Assembly: GCA_013349285.1 (NCBI GenBank)
Contig: DUZU01000022.1
Span: 1-53,122 of the forward strand
Source: Deltaproteobacteria bacterium
GTDB lineage: Bacteria > Desulfobacterota > Desulfobulbia > Desulfobulbales > Desulfurivibrionaceae
Direction: 5' to 3'
DNA: 53,122 bases
Positions 7,821 to 15,538 of this stretch are shown piece by piece. The first letter of the stretch is position 1. Every line of letters starts with the position of its first letter. A program made the translations under genes and the position numbers. The notes beneath the pieces were generated by a model. It was given only the letters and a program-made list of their open reading frames with translations, did not search any database and was not told the DNA's origin.

Positions 7821-9062
7821 TTAGGGAAGAAAAAGCCGGCCCTCGGCCAGACAGGCGGCCAATTGCCCATAAACCTCCCGCAGTTTCCCCCGATCAGGAT
7901 CGCCCCCCACCGCTCGAACAATGCGCTGGGCCAAGTTGCCGTGCCGGAGGAGGTCGTTGATGGCCGCCTTCAACCGCGGCTCATAGCCGTTCAGGGCTTT
8001 CTCGCAGCCGGCGGCCAGATGCAACCAGATCTCCTGGGCCGTGGCCCGGGTCTCCGGCATGCCGAGAGCCTGCAGATAAGCCTGGTCGGCGATCACCGCC
8101 TCGCGGCCATCGGCAACGGTTGCGCCGAAGATCTCCGCCAGCGGCGCAACCGCCAACCCCTGTTGTCTATCAAACGCAAGCCATCGCTCATCAACCAGCA
8201 TTCGCAACACCTCGCTGATCAGCAGGGCAATGGCAATATCGGCCAGCGGGCATTCCTGAATATCCAGCACTCTAATCTCGATCGCCCCCCGGTCAAAACG
8301 GGCAATCGCTCCCCGGGAATTGAGCCAGATCGGCTCAAGAATCTGCTCCGGGTCAAAGGGGGCAATCGCCGCATCAATGCGGGCAAAGATCTGCTGCTGG
8401 TAATCGCTCTCGGTGAAGACCTGCTCCGGGATGACCTTGCCGGTCAAGATCGGCACCCGACGCTGGTTGGCCCGATAGTAATCAAGCCTGGTATCGGCCA
8501 GGCCGGTGAACTTGCCATCGGCAATGGGCGAACTGGCGGCCAAGGCGGGCAGGATCGGCAACAGGAGGCGGATGGCGGCGTGGAGCCGGCCGAACTGCTC
8601 ATCGCCGGCAAACCCCAGATTGAGATGGGTGCTCTGCACATTTGACCAACCATGGCCGCGGCAATCGAAAATCCGGTTGTAGGTGTTGTAAATCTGCTTA
8701 TTGCCGTGGGGCCAGAGCTTGGTTTCGGTGTGGGGATCCATCCAGGGATGCATGGCCGTCGGCAGCAGGGTGGCGTTCAGGGCCGCCGCAATCTTGCGGA
8801 TATCCACGACCTGCCGCTCCATTGGCGCCAGCAGTTCCCCAAGAGCGGCCACCGGCCGATCGTTCTTGATTTCAATAACATGGAGGGCCAGCTCATTGGA
8901 CCAGGCCATGCCGTTTTTTTCCACCGAATTGCAATAGGCGCCACAGTCATGGCGCAACACCTCGTCGGCAATCGCCATGACCTCCAGGGTTTCAGCATGG
9001 ACCAGCATGTATTCCAATTCAAGGCCATAGGTTGCAAAAAGTCCTGATTCAAGCATTTTCAT
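7821..9062 (-). CDS. GCS2-family carboxylate-amine ligase
   Basis: A ~413-residue member of the glutamate-cysteine ligase 2 family (YbdK-like), which makes an amide bond between a carboxylate and an amine using ATP. Visible features are the N-terminal GLELEYMLV with the acidic metal ligands, an HPW..DPHTE segment, a central HLNLGF strand and the conserved ANQRRVPILTGKVIPE region. ALEIRVLD-type sequence appears here as IEIRVLDIQECP. Its start overlaps the upstream ATP-grasp gene (TGATG). A GTG one codon earlier, at 9065, is the alternative start. It is the last gene of a three-gene cassette with a RimK-like ligase and a C39-like peptidase, so its substrate is probably a peptide or amino-acid conjugate rather than glutathione. 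The substrate is not known. Confidence 0.85.
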   Translation of the reverse strand: MKMLESGLFATYGLELEYMLVHAETLEVMAIADEVLRHDCGAYCNSVEKNGMAWSNELALHVIEIKNDRPVAALGELLAPMERQVVDIRKIAAALNATLLPTAMHPWMDPHTETKLWPHGNKQIYNTYNRIFDCRGHGWSNVQSTHLNLGFAGDEQFGRLHAAIRLLLPILPALAASSPIADGKFTGLADTRLDYYRANQRRVPILTGKVIPEQVFTESDYQQQIFARIDAAIAPFDPEQILEPIWLNSRGAIARFDRGAIEIRVLDIQECPLADIAIALLISEVLRMLVDERWLAFDRQQGLAVAPLAEIFGATVADGREAVIADQAYLQALGMPETRATAQEIWLHLAAGCEKALNGYEPRLKAAINDLLRHGNLAQRIVRAVGGDPDRGKLREVYGQLAACLAEGRLFLP

Positions 9063-10540
9063 CACCAGCCGCTCCCCCTTCGGCGCGCATCTAATCTCTG
9101 GGCAAAGACCCGCATCATCCGGGCGTACAGTTCATCCTTGAGGATTTTATCCTCCACCCCGGCATCAATATTAGGATTATCGTTGATCTCGATAAGATAA
9201 AATTTACTATCAACCTGTTTGATATCAACCCCGTAAAGGCCGTCGCCGATCAGGGCGGTGGCTTTCAGGGCCAGCCGGATCAGGCTCGGGGGGCAATCCT
9301 CAACCGGCATGGTTTCGAAGTTGCCGTCAAGGATCTTGTGGCCCGCATCATCACGCTTGATGATCTGCCAATGTTTTTTCGCCATGAAATACTTGCAGGC
9401 AAAAAGAGGTTTTTTATCAAAAACCCCAATCCGCCAATCAAAGGTGGTGGGCATGAACTCCTGGGCGATGATCAGCTCGGATTTCTGGAGCAGGGCAGGG
9501 GCCTGAATAGCCAGCTCCTCCTTGGATTCGACCTTGACCACCCCTTGCGAAAATGAGCTGTCCGGTTTTTTCAGGATACAGGGAAAACCGATATTTTCGG
9601 CAAGAGACATCCAGTTGCCGCTGTGGACGATGGCGGTTTTCGGGGTCGGCACCTTATTCTTGGTCATGATTTCCGCCAGGAACACCTTGTTGGTGCACTT
9701 GAGAATGGACTCGGGATCATCGATGACCACCAACCCCAGGGCCGCCGCCCGGCGGGCAAAACGGTAGGTATGGTGCATGACGCTGGTGGTTTCCCGGATA
9801 AAAAGGGCATCAAACTCGGCAATCCTGCCGTAATCGTCCCGGGTAATCAACTCGACCCCGACCCCGATGCCTTCGGCGGCCTTGATAAATTTTTGCAGGG
9901 CCTTGCCGCTGGACGGGGCCTCCTGTTCATCGGGATCATGGAGGATGGCCAAATCGTAACGGGTAGCCCGCTTGCGCCGGATACCGCGATGCTTGCCCTT
10001 GAAATACTCCCGGGCCATCTCCACCGTGAAAGGGCGATGCTCCTCAGGAATGTCGTTGGCGGCAATGGGGCTCAGGCTCTGCAGCTGCCATTTTTTCTGT
10101 TTTTCATTGAAAAAGAAAATCGCCCGCAAAAAAGGGGCCTGAAATATCTTGAACAGCTCCTGGGCCAGATGTTCATGACACTTGGCCAGATTATGGCCGA
10201 AATAGATGCTCAGGGTGAACTCACTGGATTTGATCTGGGCCAGACTATGCTGAATAATCCGGTCGATATCCTCGGAGGCGATGCGGATGATGGCCTGGGA
10301 TTTGAAATCCTGAATAGTGGTCACGTCGGGCAGCGGTTTATGGCCCCGGGCCGTGGCCAGCAGCGAGACATAGTAGCCCGTGCTTTGATACTTGTAAGAA
10401 CGGCAGAGGTTGAAAACCCTGGCCTGCTGCAGATCGGCATAAACCGGGCTGGTCAGATAGGTCCGGGCGGCAACCACCTCAACCTCCTCAATTGCCAAGG
10501 GCCAGTCGGCCGGATCATTCACCACGATCAAGATCTTCAT
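9062..10540 (-). CDS. RimK-like ATP-grasp ligase with RLAN-type N-terminal domain
   Basis: A 492-residue protein. The N-terminal ~190 residues (opening KILIVVNDPADWPL, with KYQSTGYYVSLLATARGHKPLPDV) match the RimK-like ATP-grasp N-terminal (RLAN) domain. The C-terminal half is a RimK-type ATP-grasp: CTNKVFLAEIMTKNKVPTPKT, FPCILKKPDSSFSQGVVKV, then the nucleotide/metal site LIAQEFMPTTFDWRIGVF and YLIEINDNPNIDAG. RimK enzymes add amino acids to a carboxyl end through an acyl-phosphate. The ATG is preceded by AGGAA and overlaps the peptidase stop by four bases (ATGA). The tight coupling to a peptidase and a GCS2 ligase suggests stepwise building or trimming of a small peptide. Substrate and product are unknown. 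Confidence 0.88.
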   Translation of the reverse strand: MKILIVVNDPADWPLAIEEVEVVAARTYLTSPVYADLQQARVFNLCRSYKYQSTGYYVSLLATARGHKPLPDVTTIQDFKSQAIIRIASEDIDRIIQHSLAQIKSSEFTLSIYFGHNLAKCHEHLAQELFKIFQAPFLRAIFFFNEKQKKWQLQSLSPIAANDIPEEHRPFTVEMAREYFKGKHRGIRRKRATRYDLAILHDPDEQEAPSSGKALQKFIKAAEGIGVGVELITRDDYGRIAEFDALFIRETTSVMHHTYRFARRAAALGLVVIDDPESILKCTNKVFLAEIMTKNKVPTPKTAIVHSGNWMSLAENIGFPCILKKPDSSFSQGVVKVESKEELAIQAPALLQKSELIIAQEFMPTTFDWRIGVFDKKPLFACKYFMAKKHWQIIKRDDAGHKILDGNFETMPVEDCPPSLIRLALKATALIGDGLYGVDIKQVDSKFYLIEINDNPNIDAGVEDKILKDELYARMMRVFAQRLDARRRGSGW

Positions 10541-11274
10541 TGCGATTGGTTTCCTGCTGCTCGGCCTGTCTTTTTACCAGGCGTAATTAATAAGAAATTG
10601 GAATCATAGGTCACAATCCCCAACAGAATCGAACAGATAACCGTGTCGATACTCTCCAGATAATAATGCTCACCGGTGAGGGGATTTGATTTAAGAGGGT
10701 CGGCCACGGAGATTGTTCGGTCTTCCTTATTGTAGCCGCTCAACACCACAAAATGGCCGGCGGGCACCCCGCGAATGTCATCATCATCGCAGGCCACCCC
10801 ATATTCACGCATGGATCGATAAAGATAGGTTGAGCTCAGGCCGGTAAGCACCGGGGTTCCCCGCTTCAGATACTTACGAAGCAGGGAAGGGGTCAGGTCC
10901 TCGAAACGCAGTACGCCGCCCATATCCAAAAAATTAACATAACCCTTGGTCGCCTCGCTGAGCTTTGCATCCTGCTTGGCGGCGGCCTGTTGCAAGAGGC
11001 GCTCCTTGAGCCGGAGAGGATCCATCGGAAACCAGGTGGGATCAAAAACCTGAACATTATAAGTATAGATGGTGGCGTTATAGCCGCGGGCCAAGGCATG
11101 ACAAGCGAGAAAAACAGCCAGGGTGCCGCCGCCTTCAAAACTTTTCACCTGGGTGACGACCTCATCCAGGCCGATGTTATCGCCATAATACTGATAAACC
11201 GCATGCAGGCAGGTGGGGCCGCAGGTGGTATCATCCGGCTGATTGAGGATTTTCAAATCAAGAGATTGTTTCAA
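10537..11274 (-). CDS. C39-like cysteine peptidase
   Basis: A 245-residue papain-fold protein of the peptidase C39/C39-like group. The catalytic cysteine is in DDTTCGPTCLHAVYQYYGD near residue 18, the histidine in PAGHFVVLSGY and the aspartate in SVADPL. C39 peptidases cut leader peptides, often after a double glycine. Here there is no ABC transporter part and no signal peptide, so it should act in the cytoplasm. The start is a TTG preceded by GGAG at suitable spacing, and no ATG lies nearby. It is the first gene of the cassette with the RLAN/RimK and GCS2 ligases. It might release, trim or hydrolyse the ligated peptide, which is inference from context. Confidence 0.85.
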   Translation of the reverse strand: MKQSLDLKILNQPDDTTCGPTCLHAVYQYYGDNIGLDEVVTQVKSFEGGGTLAVFLACHALARGYNATIYTYNVQVFDPTWFPMDPLRLKERLLQQAAAKQDAKLSEATKGYVNFLDMGGVLRFEDLTPSLLRKYLKRGTPVLTGLSSTYLYRSMREYGVACDDDDIRGVPAGHFVVLSGYNKEDRTISVADPLKSNPLTGEHYYLESIDTVICSILLGIVTYDSNFLLITPGKKTGRAAGNQSQ

Positions 11275-11457
11275 AAATCAGGCTCCACGAAAAAAGGGGG
11301 GAAAAGAAAGATACTTAATATGAAATAGCAGATTCGCAGGATTACCACAATTGAGAAAGTATGGTTAAGCATGGAGCAGATGATAACCTAATGGGCATGA
11401 CAGGCTAATAAAATTACTGCATAAAACCGTGGGGGGGGCGGCCGGATTGAGAAAAGA

Positions 11458-11483
11458 TTCGTGGGAGCGGCTTCAGCCGCGAA
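11458..11483. repeat. REP-like palindrome
   Basis: TTC, then GTGGGAGCGGCTTCAGCCGC, then GAA. The core GCGGCT/AGCCGC forms a tight hairpin with an outer TTC/GAA pair. The sequence closely resembles repetitive extragenic palindromes (core GGAGCGGCTTxAGCCGCGA) familiar from Pseudomonas and other proteobacteria. Only one copy is present. It sits in the 290-base spacer between the peptidase gene and the PHP gene, where I see no coding sequence. Confidence 0.6.
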
Positions 11484-11564
11484 TAAAAAGGGGAGGCGCA
11501 CTTCACAGGGAAAAAATCAGAACTGCGCCAAGTAAAAGAAAAGCTCTTCAGGGGCAATGAAAAA

Positions 11565-12215
11565 TCAGCCGGAAACCCTGGCCACCAAAGCGGCCATATC
11601 AGCCCTGACCTTGGCATACTCGGCCGGAGACAGACCGGCGCCCAGAGCGACGATCTCGGCCATCCCGGCGGAGAGAAAATCTCCAGGTCCGTGGGCATCG
11701 GCATTGACCGCCATTTTGGCGCCCGCCGCCCTGGCCATGGCCGCAACATGGCCGTTGGTCAGACTGTGGCCCTTGCGGCCGGAGATTTCAAGCAAAATTC
11801 CCTTGGCCGCCGCCAACTCGGCATCCTCTTTAGTGATAAAACCGGGATGGGCCAGCACATCGACATCCGCCTCCAGGGCGGCCCGATTGGTGCCGGGGCG
11901 AACCGGCTCAACCGGGGTCTCGCCATGGGCGACCACGATTTTCGCCCCGAGCTCCAGGGCCTTGCGGGTCAGCTCCATAAACATCTCGGGCGGCACATGG
12001 GTGAGCTCAATGCCCGGCAGCAGCCTGGTCTTGCAGTATCGGTTAAGGTCGGCGGCCACCTTGACGATGCGGGGCACAATAAAATCGATATTGGAGGAAT
12101 CGGCATGGTCGGTGATGGCAATCGCCGCGTAGTCGAGCATCTCGACCCGGCGCACATGCTCGGCCGGAACCAGCTCACCGTCACTGAACAGGGAATGGGT
12201 ATGCAGATCTATCAT
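11565..12215 (-). CDS. PHP-domain phosphoesterase (histidinol-phosphatase type)
   Basis: A 216-residue protein of the polymerase and histidinol phosphatase (PHP) metal-dependent hydrolase family. The metal motifs are in order: MIDLHTHSLFSDGEL (HxH), IAITDHADSSN, LPGIELTHV, VVAHGETP, DVLAHPGFI, and the last pair NADAHGPGDF. It is short, a single domain, so it is not a DNA polymerase III part. Likely reactions are phosphoester hydrolysis on a small molecule such as histidinol phosphate or a nucleotide. The exact substrate cannot be decided. It is 25 bases downstream of miaB on the same strand and may share its transcript. Confidence 0.85.
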   Translation of the reverse strand: MIDLHTHSLFSDGELVPAEHVRRVEMLDYAAIAITDHADSSNIDFIVPRIVKVAADLNRYCKTRLLPGIELTHVPPEMFMELTRKALELGAKIVVAHGETPVEPVRPGTNRAALEADVDVLAHPGFITKEDAELAAAKGILLEISGRKGHSLTNGHVAAMARAAGAKMAVNADAHGPGDFLSAGMAEIVALGAGLSPAEYAKVRADMAALVARVSG

Positions 12216-12240
12216 AAAATATATCTCCAGCTCCAGGCAA

Positions 12241-13581
12241 CTACTCGTTGCCTGCTATTAATCGGCCCCGCAATGAATGTTTGCAGGACTCTTCGACAAC
12301 CACCTTAACCATCTGGCCGGGGGCCAGTGCGTTATCCGAATAAAAATTAACAATATGATTGGTGCCGGTCCGGCTGCTCCACTGATTACCGGCGGTCTTG
12401 CTTTTGCCCTCAACCATCACGGTAAAGGTTTTGCCGACATCATCCTGTCTTCGCTCCAGGGCGATCTCATCCTGGCGCGCCTGAAAACGGGCAAGGCGGG
12501 CGGACTTAACCTCTTCGGCAACCTTGTCGCCGAAATCAGCGGACTTGGCATGGGGCCGGTCCGAGTACTTGAAGGAAAAAGAGCTATGATAACGCACCCT
12601 TTCCAGCAGGGCCATGGTGTCCTCAAAATCCTGGTCGCGCTCTCCGGGAAAACCGACGATGATGTCAGTGGTGATCGCGATCTCAGGTTGATATTGCCTT
12701 AATTTGTCAACCTTTTCAAGATAAGTTTCAATGGTGTATTTGCGGTTCATCAGCTTCAAGACATGATTGGAGCCCGACTGGACCGGCAGATGAAAGTGGG
12801 GGCACAGGGTTGGGATCTCGGCAAAACAACGCATCAGCTCCTCGGAAAGATCCTTGGGATTGGAGGTGGTGAACCTGAGCAGCTCAACCCCCTTGATCTC
12901 GGCCACCGCCCGAAGCAGCTCGGGGAAAGAATGCTTCTGTGCACCGGAGAGATCGTTGCCGTAGGAGTTGACATTCTGCCCGAGCAGGGTGATCTCCTTG
13001 ACCCCTTTGGCGGTAAGATGAGCGACCTCGTCGAGCACATCCTCAAATTTGCGGCTGATCTCCCGGCCCCGGGTGTAGGGCACCACGCAATAGGTGCAGA
13101 AATTATTGCAGCCCTGCATGATGGTGACAAACCGCTTATGGGGCGTGCTGCTGGCCAGCTCGGGCAGAAAGGGGGGGATGATGAAATCAGCGGACAGATC
13201 GGTGGCCAGTTTATTCTTTTTGGTGGCCCGCGCCTCGGCTACCAGGGCCGGCAGATCATAGACCGACTGGGGCCCGAGCACGATATCGATATAAGGCATT
13301 CGCTCGAGCAGGGTGCGGCCGTCCTGCTGGGCCACGCAACCGGCCACCGCAATAATCAGATCCGGGTTGGTCTCCTTGATCTTCTTATAGACCCCGAGCA
13401 GGCTGTAGGCCTTCTGGGCGGCCTTGCCGCGAATGGAACAGGTGTTGATGACAATCACATCGGCCTGGGCCGGGTCCATGATCTGGATGTAGGAGTGTTC
13501 CCCCAGCAACTGGGCCATGATCTCCGAGTCGCGCTCGTTCATCTGGCAGCCGAAGGTTTCTATATATAGATGCTTTTCCAT
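12241..13581 (-). CDS. miaB: tRNA-2-methylthio-N6-dimethylallyladenosine synthase
   Basis: A 446-residue methylthiotransferase. It uses SAM radical chemistry and an auxiliary 4Fe-4S cluster to add a methylthio group to i6A37 of tRNAs reading UNN codons. The N-terminal UPF0004 domain carries the auxiliary cluster cysteines (ETFGCQMNERDSE, NTCSIRGKA, VAGCVAQQ). The radical SAM motif is MQGCNNFCTYCVVPYTRGREISR, and the C-terminal TRAM domain binds tRNA (FTVMVEGKSK to GQMVKVVVEES). The substrate-making enzyme MiaA is encoded in the same window at 17958-18893, but in a separate cluster. The ribosome site is weak. Confidence 0.96.
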   Translation of the reverse strand: MEKHLYIETFGCQMNERDSEIMAQLLGEHSYIQIMDPAQADVIVINTCSIRGKAAQKAYSLLGVYKKIKETNPDLIIAVAGCVAQQDGRTLLERMPYIDIVLGPQSVYDLPALVAEARATKKNKLATDLSADFIIPPFLPELASSTPHKRFVTIMQGCNNFCTYCVVPYTRGREISRKFEDVLDEVAHLTAKGVKEITLLGQNVNSYGNDLSGAQKHSFPELLRAVAEIKGVELLRFTTSNPKDLSEELMRCFAEIPTLCPHFHLPVQSGSNHVLKLMNRKYTIETYLEKVDKLRQYQPEIAITTDIIVGFPGERDQDFEDTMALLERVRYHSSFSFKYSDRPHAKSADFGDKVAEEVKSARLARFQARQDEIALERRQDDVGKTFTVMVEGKSKTAGNQWSSRTGTNHIVNFYSDNALAPGQMVKVVVEESCKHSLRGRLIAGNE

Positions 13582-13647
13582 AAATGATTACAATACCGAT
13601 AAATTACATTAACAAGTTAAGATCAGCGCCAAACTTAAAGCAAACTC

Positions 13648-13863
13648 TCAAGCTTGACGCTTCAGGGATAAGCGCTCGGTAAGGGAGTCGAGCAGGGCGT
13701 TGACCTCCTCGGCCACCCCGGCCGGATACCGCAGCTCCACCTGGCCGGTGGCCCGATCCAGGGTGGACATGATCGCCAGATTATCATAGGCCTCAACAAT
13801 AAACTTGAGGAAATGAATCTGGGCGGTGTCGACATAGGCCCGCTGACTGACTAAACGCTCCAT
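13648..13863 (-). CDS. DUF4911 small protein (71 aa)
   Basis: A 71-residue protein with the pattern IHFLKFIVEAYDNLAIMSTLD, then VELRYPAG and a leucine-rich C-terminal helix. This matches the DUF4911 family found mostly in Desulfobacterota. The function is unknown. The frame stays open upstream to 14013, but that part is antisense-like low-complexity sequence overlapping purB. I chose the ATG at 13863, one base after the purB stop codon, which implies translational coupling to purB. The small size and lack of catalytic residues suggest a binding or regulatory role, but nothing shows what it binds. Confidence 0.75.
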   Translation of the reverse strand: MERLVSQRAYVDTAQIHFLKFIVEAYDNLAIMSTLDRATGQVELRYPAGVAEEVNALLDSLTERLSLKRQA

Positions 13864-13864
13864 A

Positions 13865-15310
13865 TCAGACCGACAGGGTGGAGTCGAGTTCGCCGAGCAG
13901 CGCCCGGTACTGCTCAAGGCGGGGCTCGACAACCTCGTCAAGAAACTCATCGGTCTGCTCAGCGGCCCGGCCGACAAACTCACTGCCGTCGCCAACCAAG
14001 GCGGCAAGCTCACTTACGGTAAAGGGGACGGCCGGGTCATTGCCGAGCCGCTCCAGCAGATCGTTGGCCTGGCCTTCTTCCTTAACAACCTTGCCGGCCG
14101 CCACCGAATGCACCTTGACCACCTCATGCATCTCATTGCGGCTGCCACCTTTTTCCACACAGGCCATCAGGATTTTTTCCGTGGCCATAAACGGCAATTC
14201 CTGCATAAGGTGCCGTTCGATTTGCTTCGGATATACAACCATTCCGCTGGTAATGTTAAGAAACAACGTTAAGATCGCATCGGTCAAGAGAAAGGCCTGG
14301 GGGATATCCATCCGCCGGATCGCCGAATCATCAAGGGTCCGCTCAAACCACTGGTTGCCGTAGGTGGCCCCGAAGTTGGCCGGCATCCCCATCAGCTTGC
14401 GGGCCAGGCCGGTCATCCGCTCACTGCGCATGGGGTTACGCTTGTAAGCCATGGCCGAACTGCCCACCTGATTCTTGGCAAAAGGCTCTTCCTGAACCTT
14501 AAGGTTGGAGAGCAGCCGCAGGTCAACGGCAAACTTATGGGCGGAGGCGCCGATCCCGGCCAGGGTTTCCGAGGTTTTCATATCCAGCTTGCGGGTATAG
14601 GTCTGACCGGTGACCGCGAACAGATCATCAAAGCCGAGCTTCTCGGCGACCAGCCGATCAAGGGCGCGCACCTTGGCGTGATCCCCCTTGAAAAGCTCAA
14701 TAAAGGTGGCCTGGGTGCCGACCGTACCCTTGGCGCCCCGGGCCTTGACCTGTTTTTCCAGGGCCTCGACATAATCGAGATCCATCAGCAGATCCTGGAG
14801 ATAAAGGGTGTTGCGCTTGCCGACCGTGGTGGGCTGGGCCGGTTGGTAATGGGTGTAGCCCAGGGTGGCCAACCCCTTTTGCTGACGGCAAAATTTGGCC
14901 AGGTTGGCAATGACATTAACCAGGCCCTTTTTCACCAGACCGAGGGCCTTTTTCTGGATAAGAAGGTCGGTGTTACAACCGACAAACTGCGAGGTGGCGC
15001 CCAGGTGGATAATGGGCTCGGCAGTAGGGCACTTAAGGCCATACTCATAGACATGGGCCATGACATCATGGCGGATCTCTTTTTCCTTTTTGGCGGCAAC
15101 CTCAAAATCGATATCCGTGACATGGGCCTTGAGCTCATCGATCATTTTCCGGGTTACGATATCACTAAGCCCCAATTCGTGCTGGGCCTCGGCAAGAGCA
15201 ACCCAACAGCGACGCCAGGTTTCAAATTTGGTGCGTTCGGAAAAAAGCTCCTGCATCTCTCGACTGGTGTAACGACTGACCAGGGGCTCCTGATAAACAT
15301 CTCGACTCAT
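13865..15310 (-). CDS. purB: Adenylosuccinate lyase
   Basis: A ~481-residue fumarase/aspartase superfamily enzyme. It releases fumarate in two purine steps: SAICAR to AICAR, and adenylosuccinate to AMP. The family signature is clear: GSSAMAYKRNPMRSERM, with HLGATSQFVGCNTD and TLGYTHYQPAQPTTVGKR before it. The long form with this C-terminal domain resembles the eukaryotic-type PurB. The GGAGAG site at about 15315-15320 points to the ATG at 15310 rather than the in-frame ATG at 15322, which overlaps that site. The DUF4911 gene follows with a 1-base gap. Confidence 0.95.
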   Translation of the reverse strand: MSRDVYQEPLVSRYTSREMQELFSERTKFETWRRCWVALAEAQHELGLSDIVTRKMIDELKAHVTDIDFEVAAKKEKEIRHDVMAHVYEYGLKCPTAEPIIHLGATSQFVGCNTDLLIQKKALGLVKKGLVNVIANLAKFCRQQKGLATLGYTHYQPAQPTTVGKRNTLYLQDLLMDLDYVEALEKQVKARGAKGTVGTQATFIELFKGDHAKVRALDRLVAEKLGFDDLFAVTGQTYTRKLDMKTSETLAGIGASAHKFAVDLRLLSNLKVQEEPFAKNQVGSSAMAYKRNPMRSERMTGLARKLMGMPANFGATYGNQWFERTLDDSAIRRMDIPQAFLLTDAILTLFLNITSGMVVYPKQIERHLMQELPFMATEKILMACVEKGGSRNEMHEVVKVHSVAAGKVVKEEGQANDLLERLGNDPAVPFTVSELAALVGDGSEFVGRAAEQTDEFLDEVVEPRLEQYRALLGELDSTLSV

Positions 15311-15483
15311 AAATCTCTCCATAATCTGTTAAAAATTTAAAGGGCTCACAGAGAGCCTGCTCAGATCCTAATCCGACCAAAAAGAGAATAAAGCTATTCT
15401 CAACACAAACAAAATCTCTTTACCAGATATCCCATTAAATTGCTCGACAAAGACCTCACAAAAGAGAGCTCAGATTCAGCCTC

Positions 15484-15510
15484 AATATACAATGTCGCAT
15501 AATGTATATT
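15484..15510. promoter_or_regulatory. AT-rich dyad in the recJ-purB spacer
   Basis: AATATACA (15484-15491) and TGTATATT (15503-15510) form a perfect 8-bp inverted repeat around an 11-base centre. It lies between recJ and purB in the 228-base spacer. It could be an operator for purB or a regulatory structure. No T tract marks it as a terminator. No regulator is assigned. Confidence 0.4.
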
Positions 15511-15538
15511 ATGTACAGTTTTATTAAAAACAATAAAA

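Noticed and set aside
11414-11749. 111-codon minus-strand ORF beside the PHP gene
   Set aside because: It overlaps the 3' end of the PHP gene in another frame and includes the REP-like palindrome. Composition is shadow-like.
13864-14013. N-terminal extension of the DUF4911 protein
   Set aside because: It lies within purB and has no family similarity. The ATG at 13863 directly after the purB stop is a better start.
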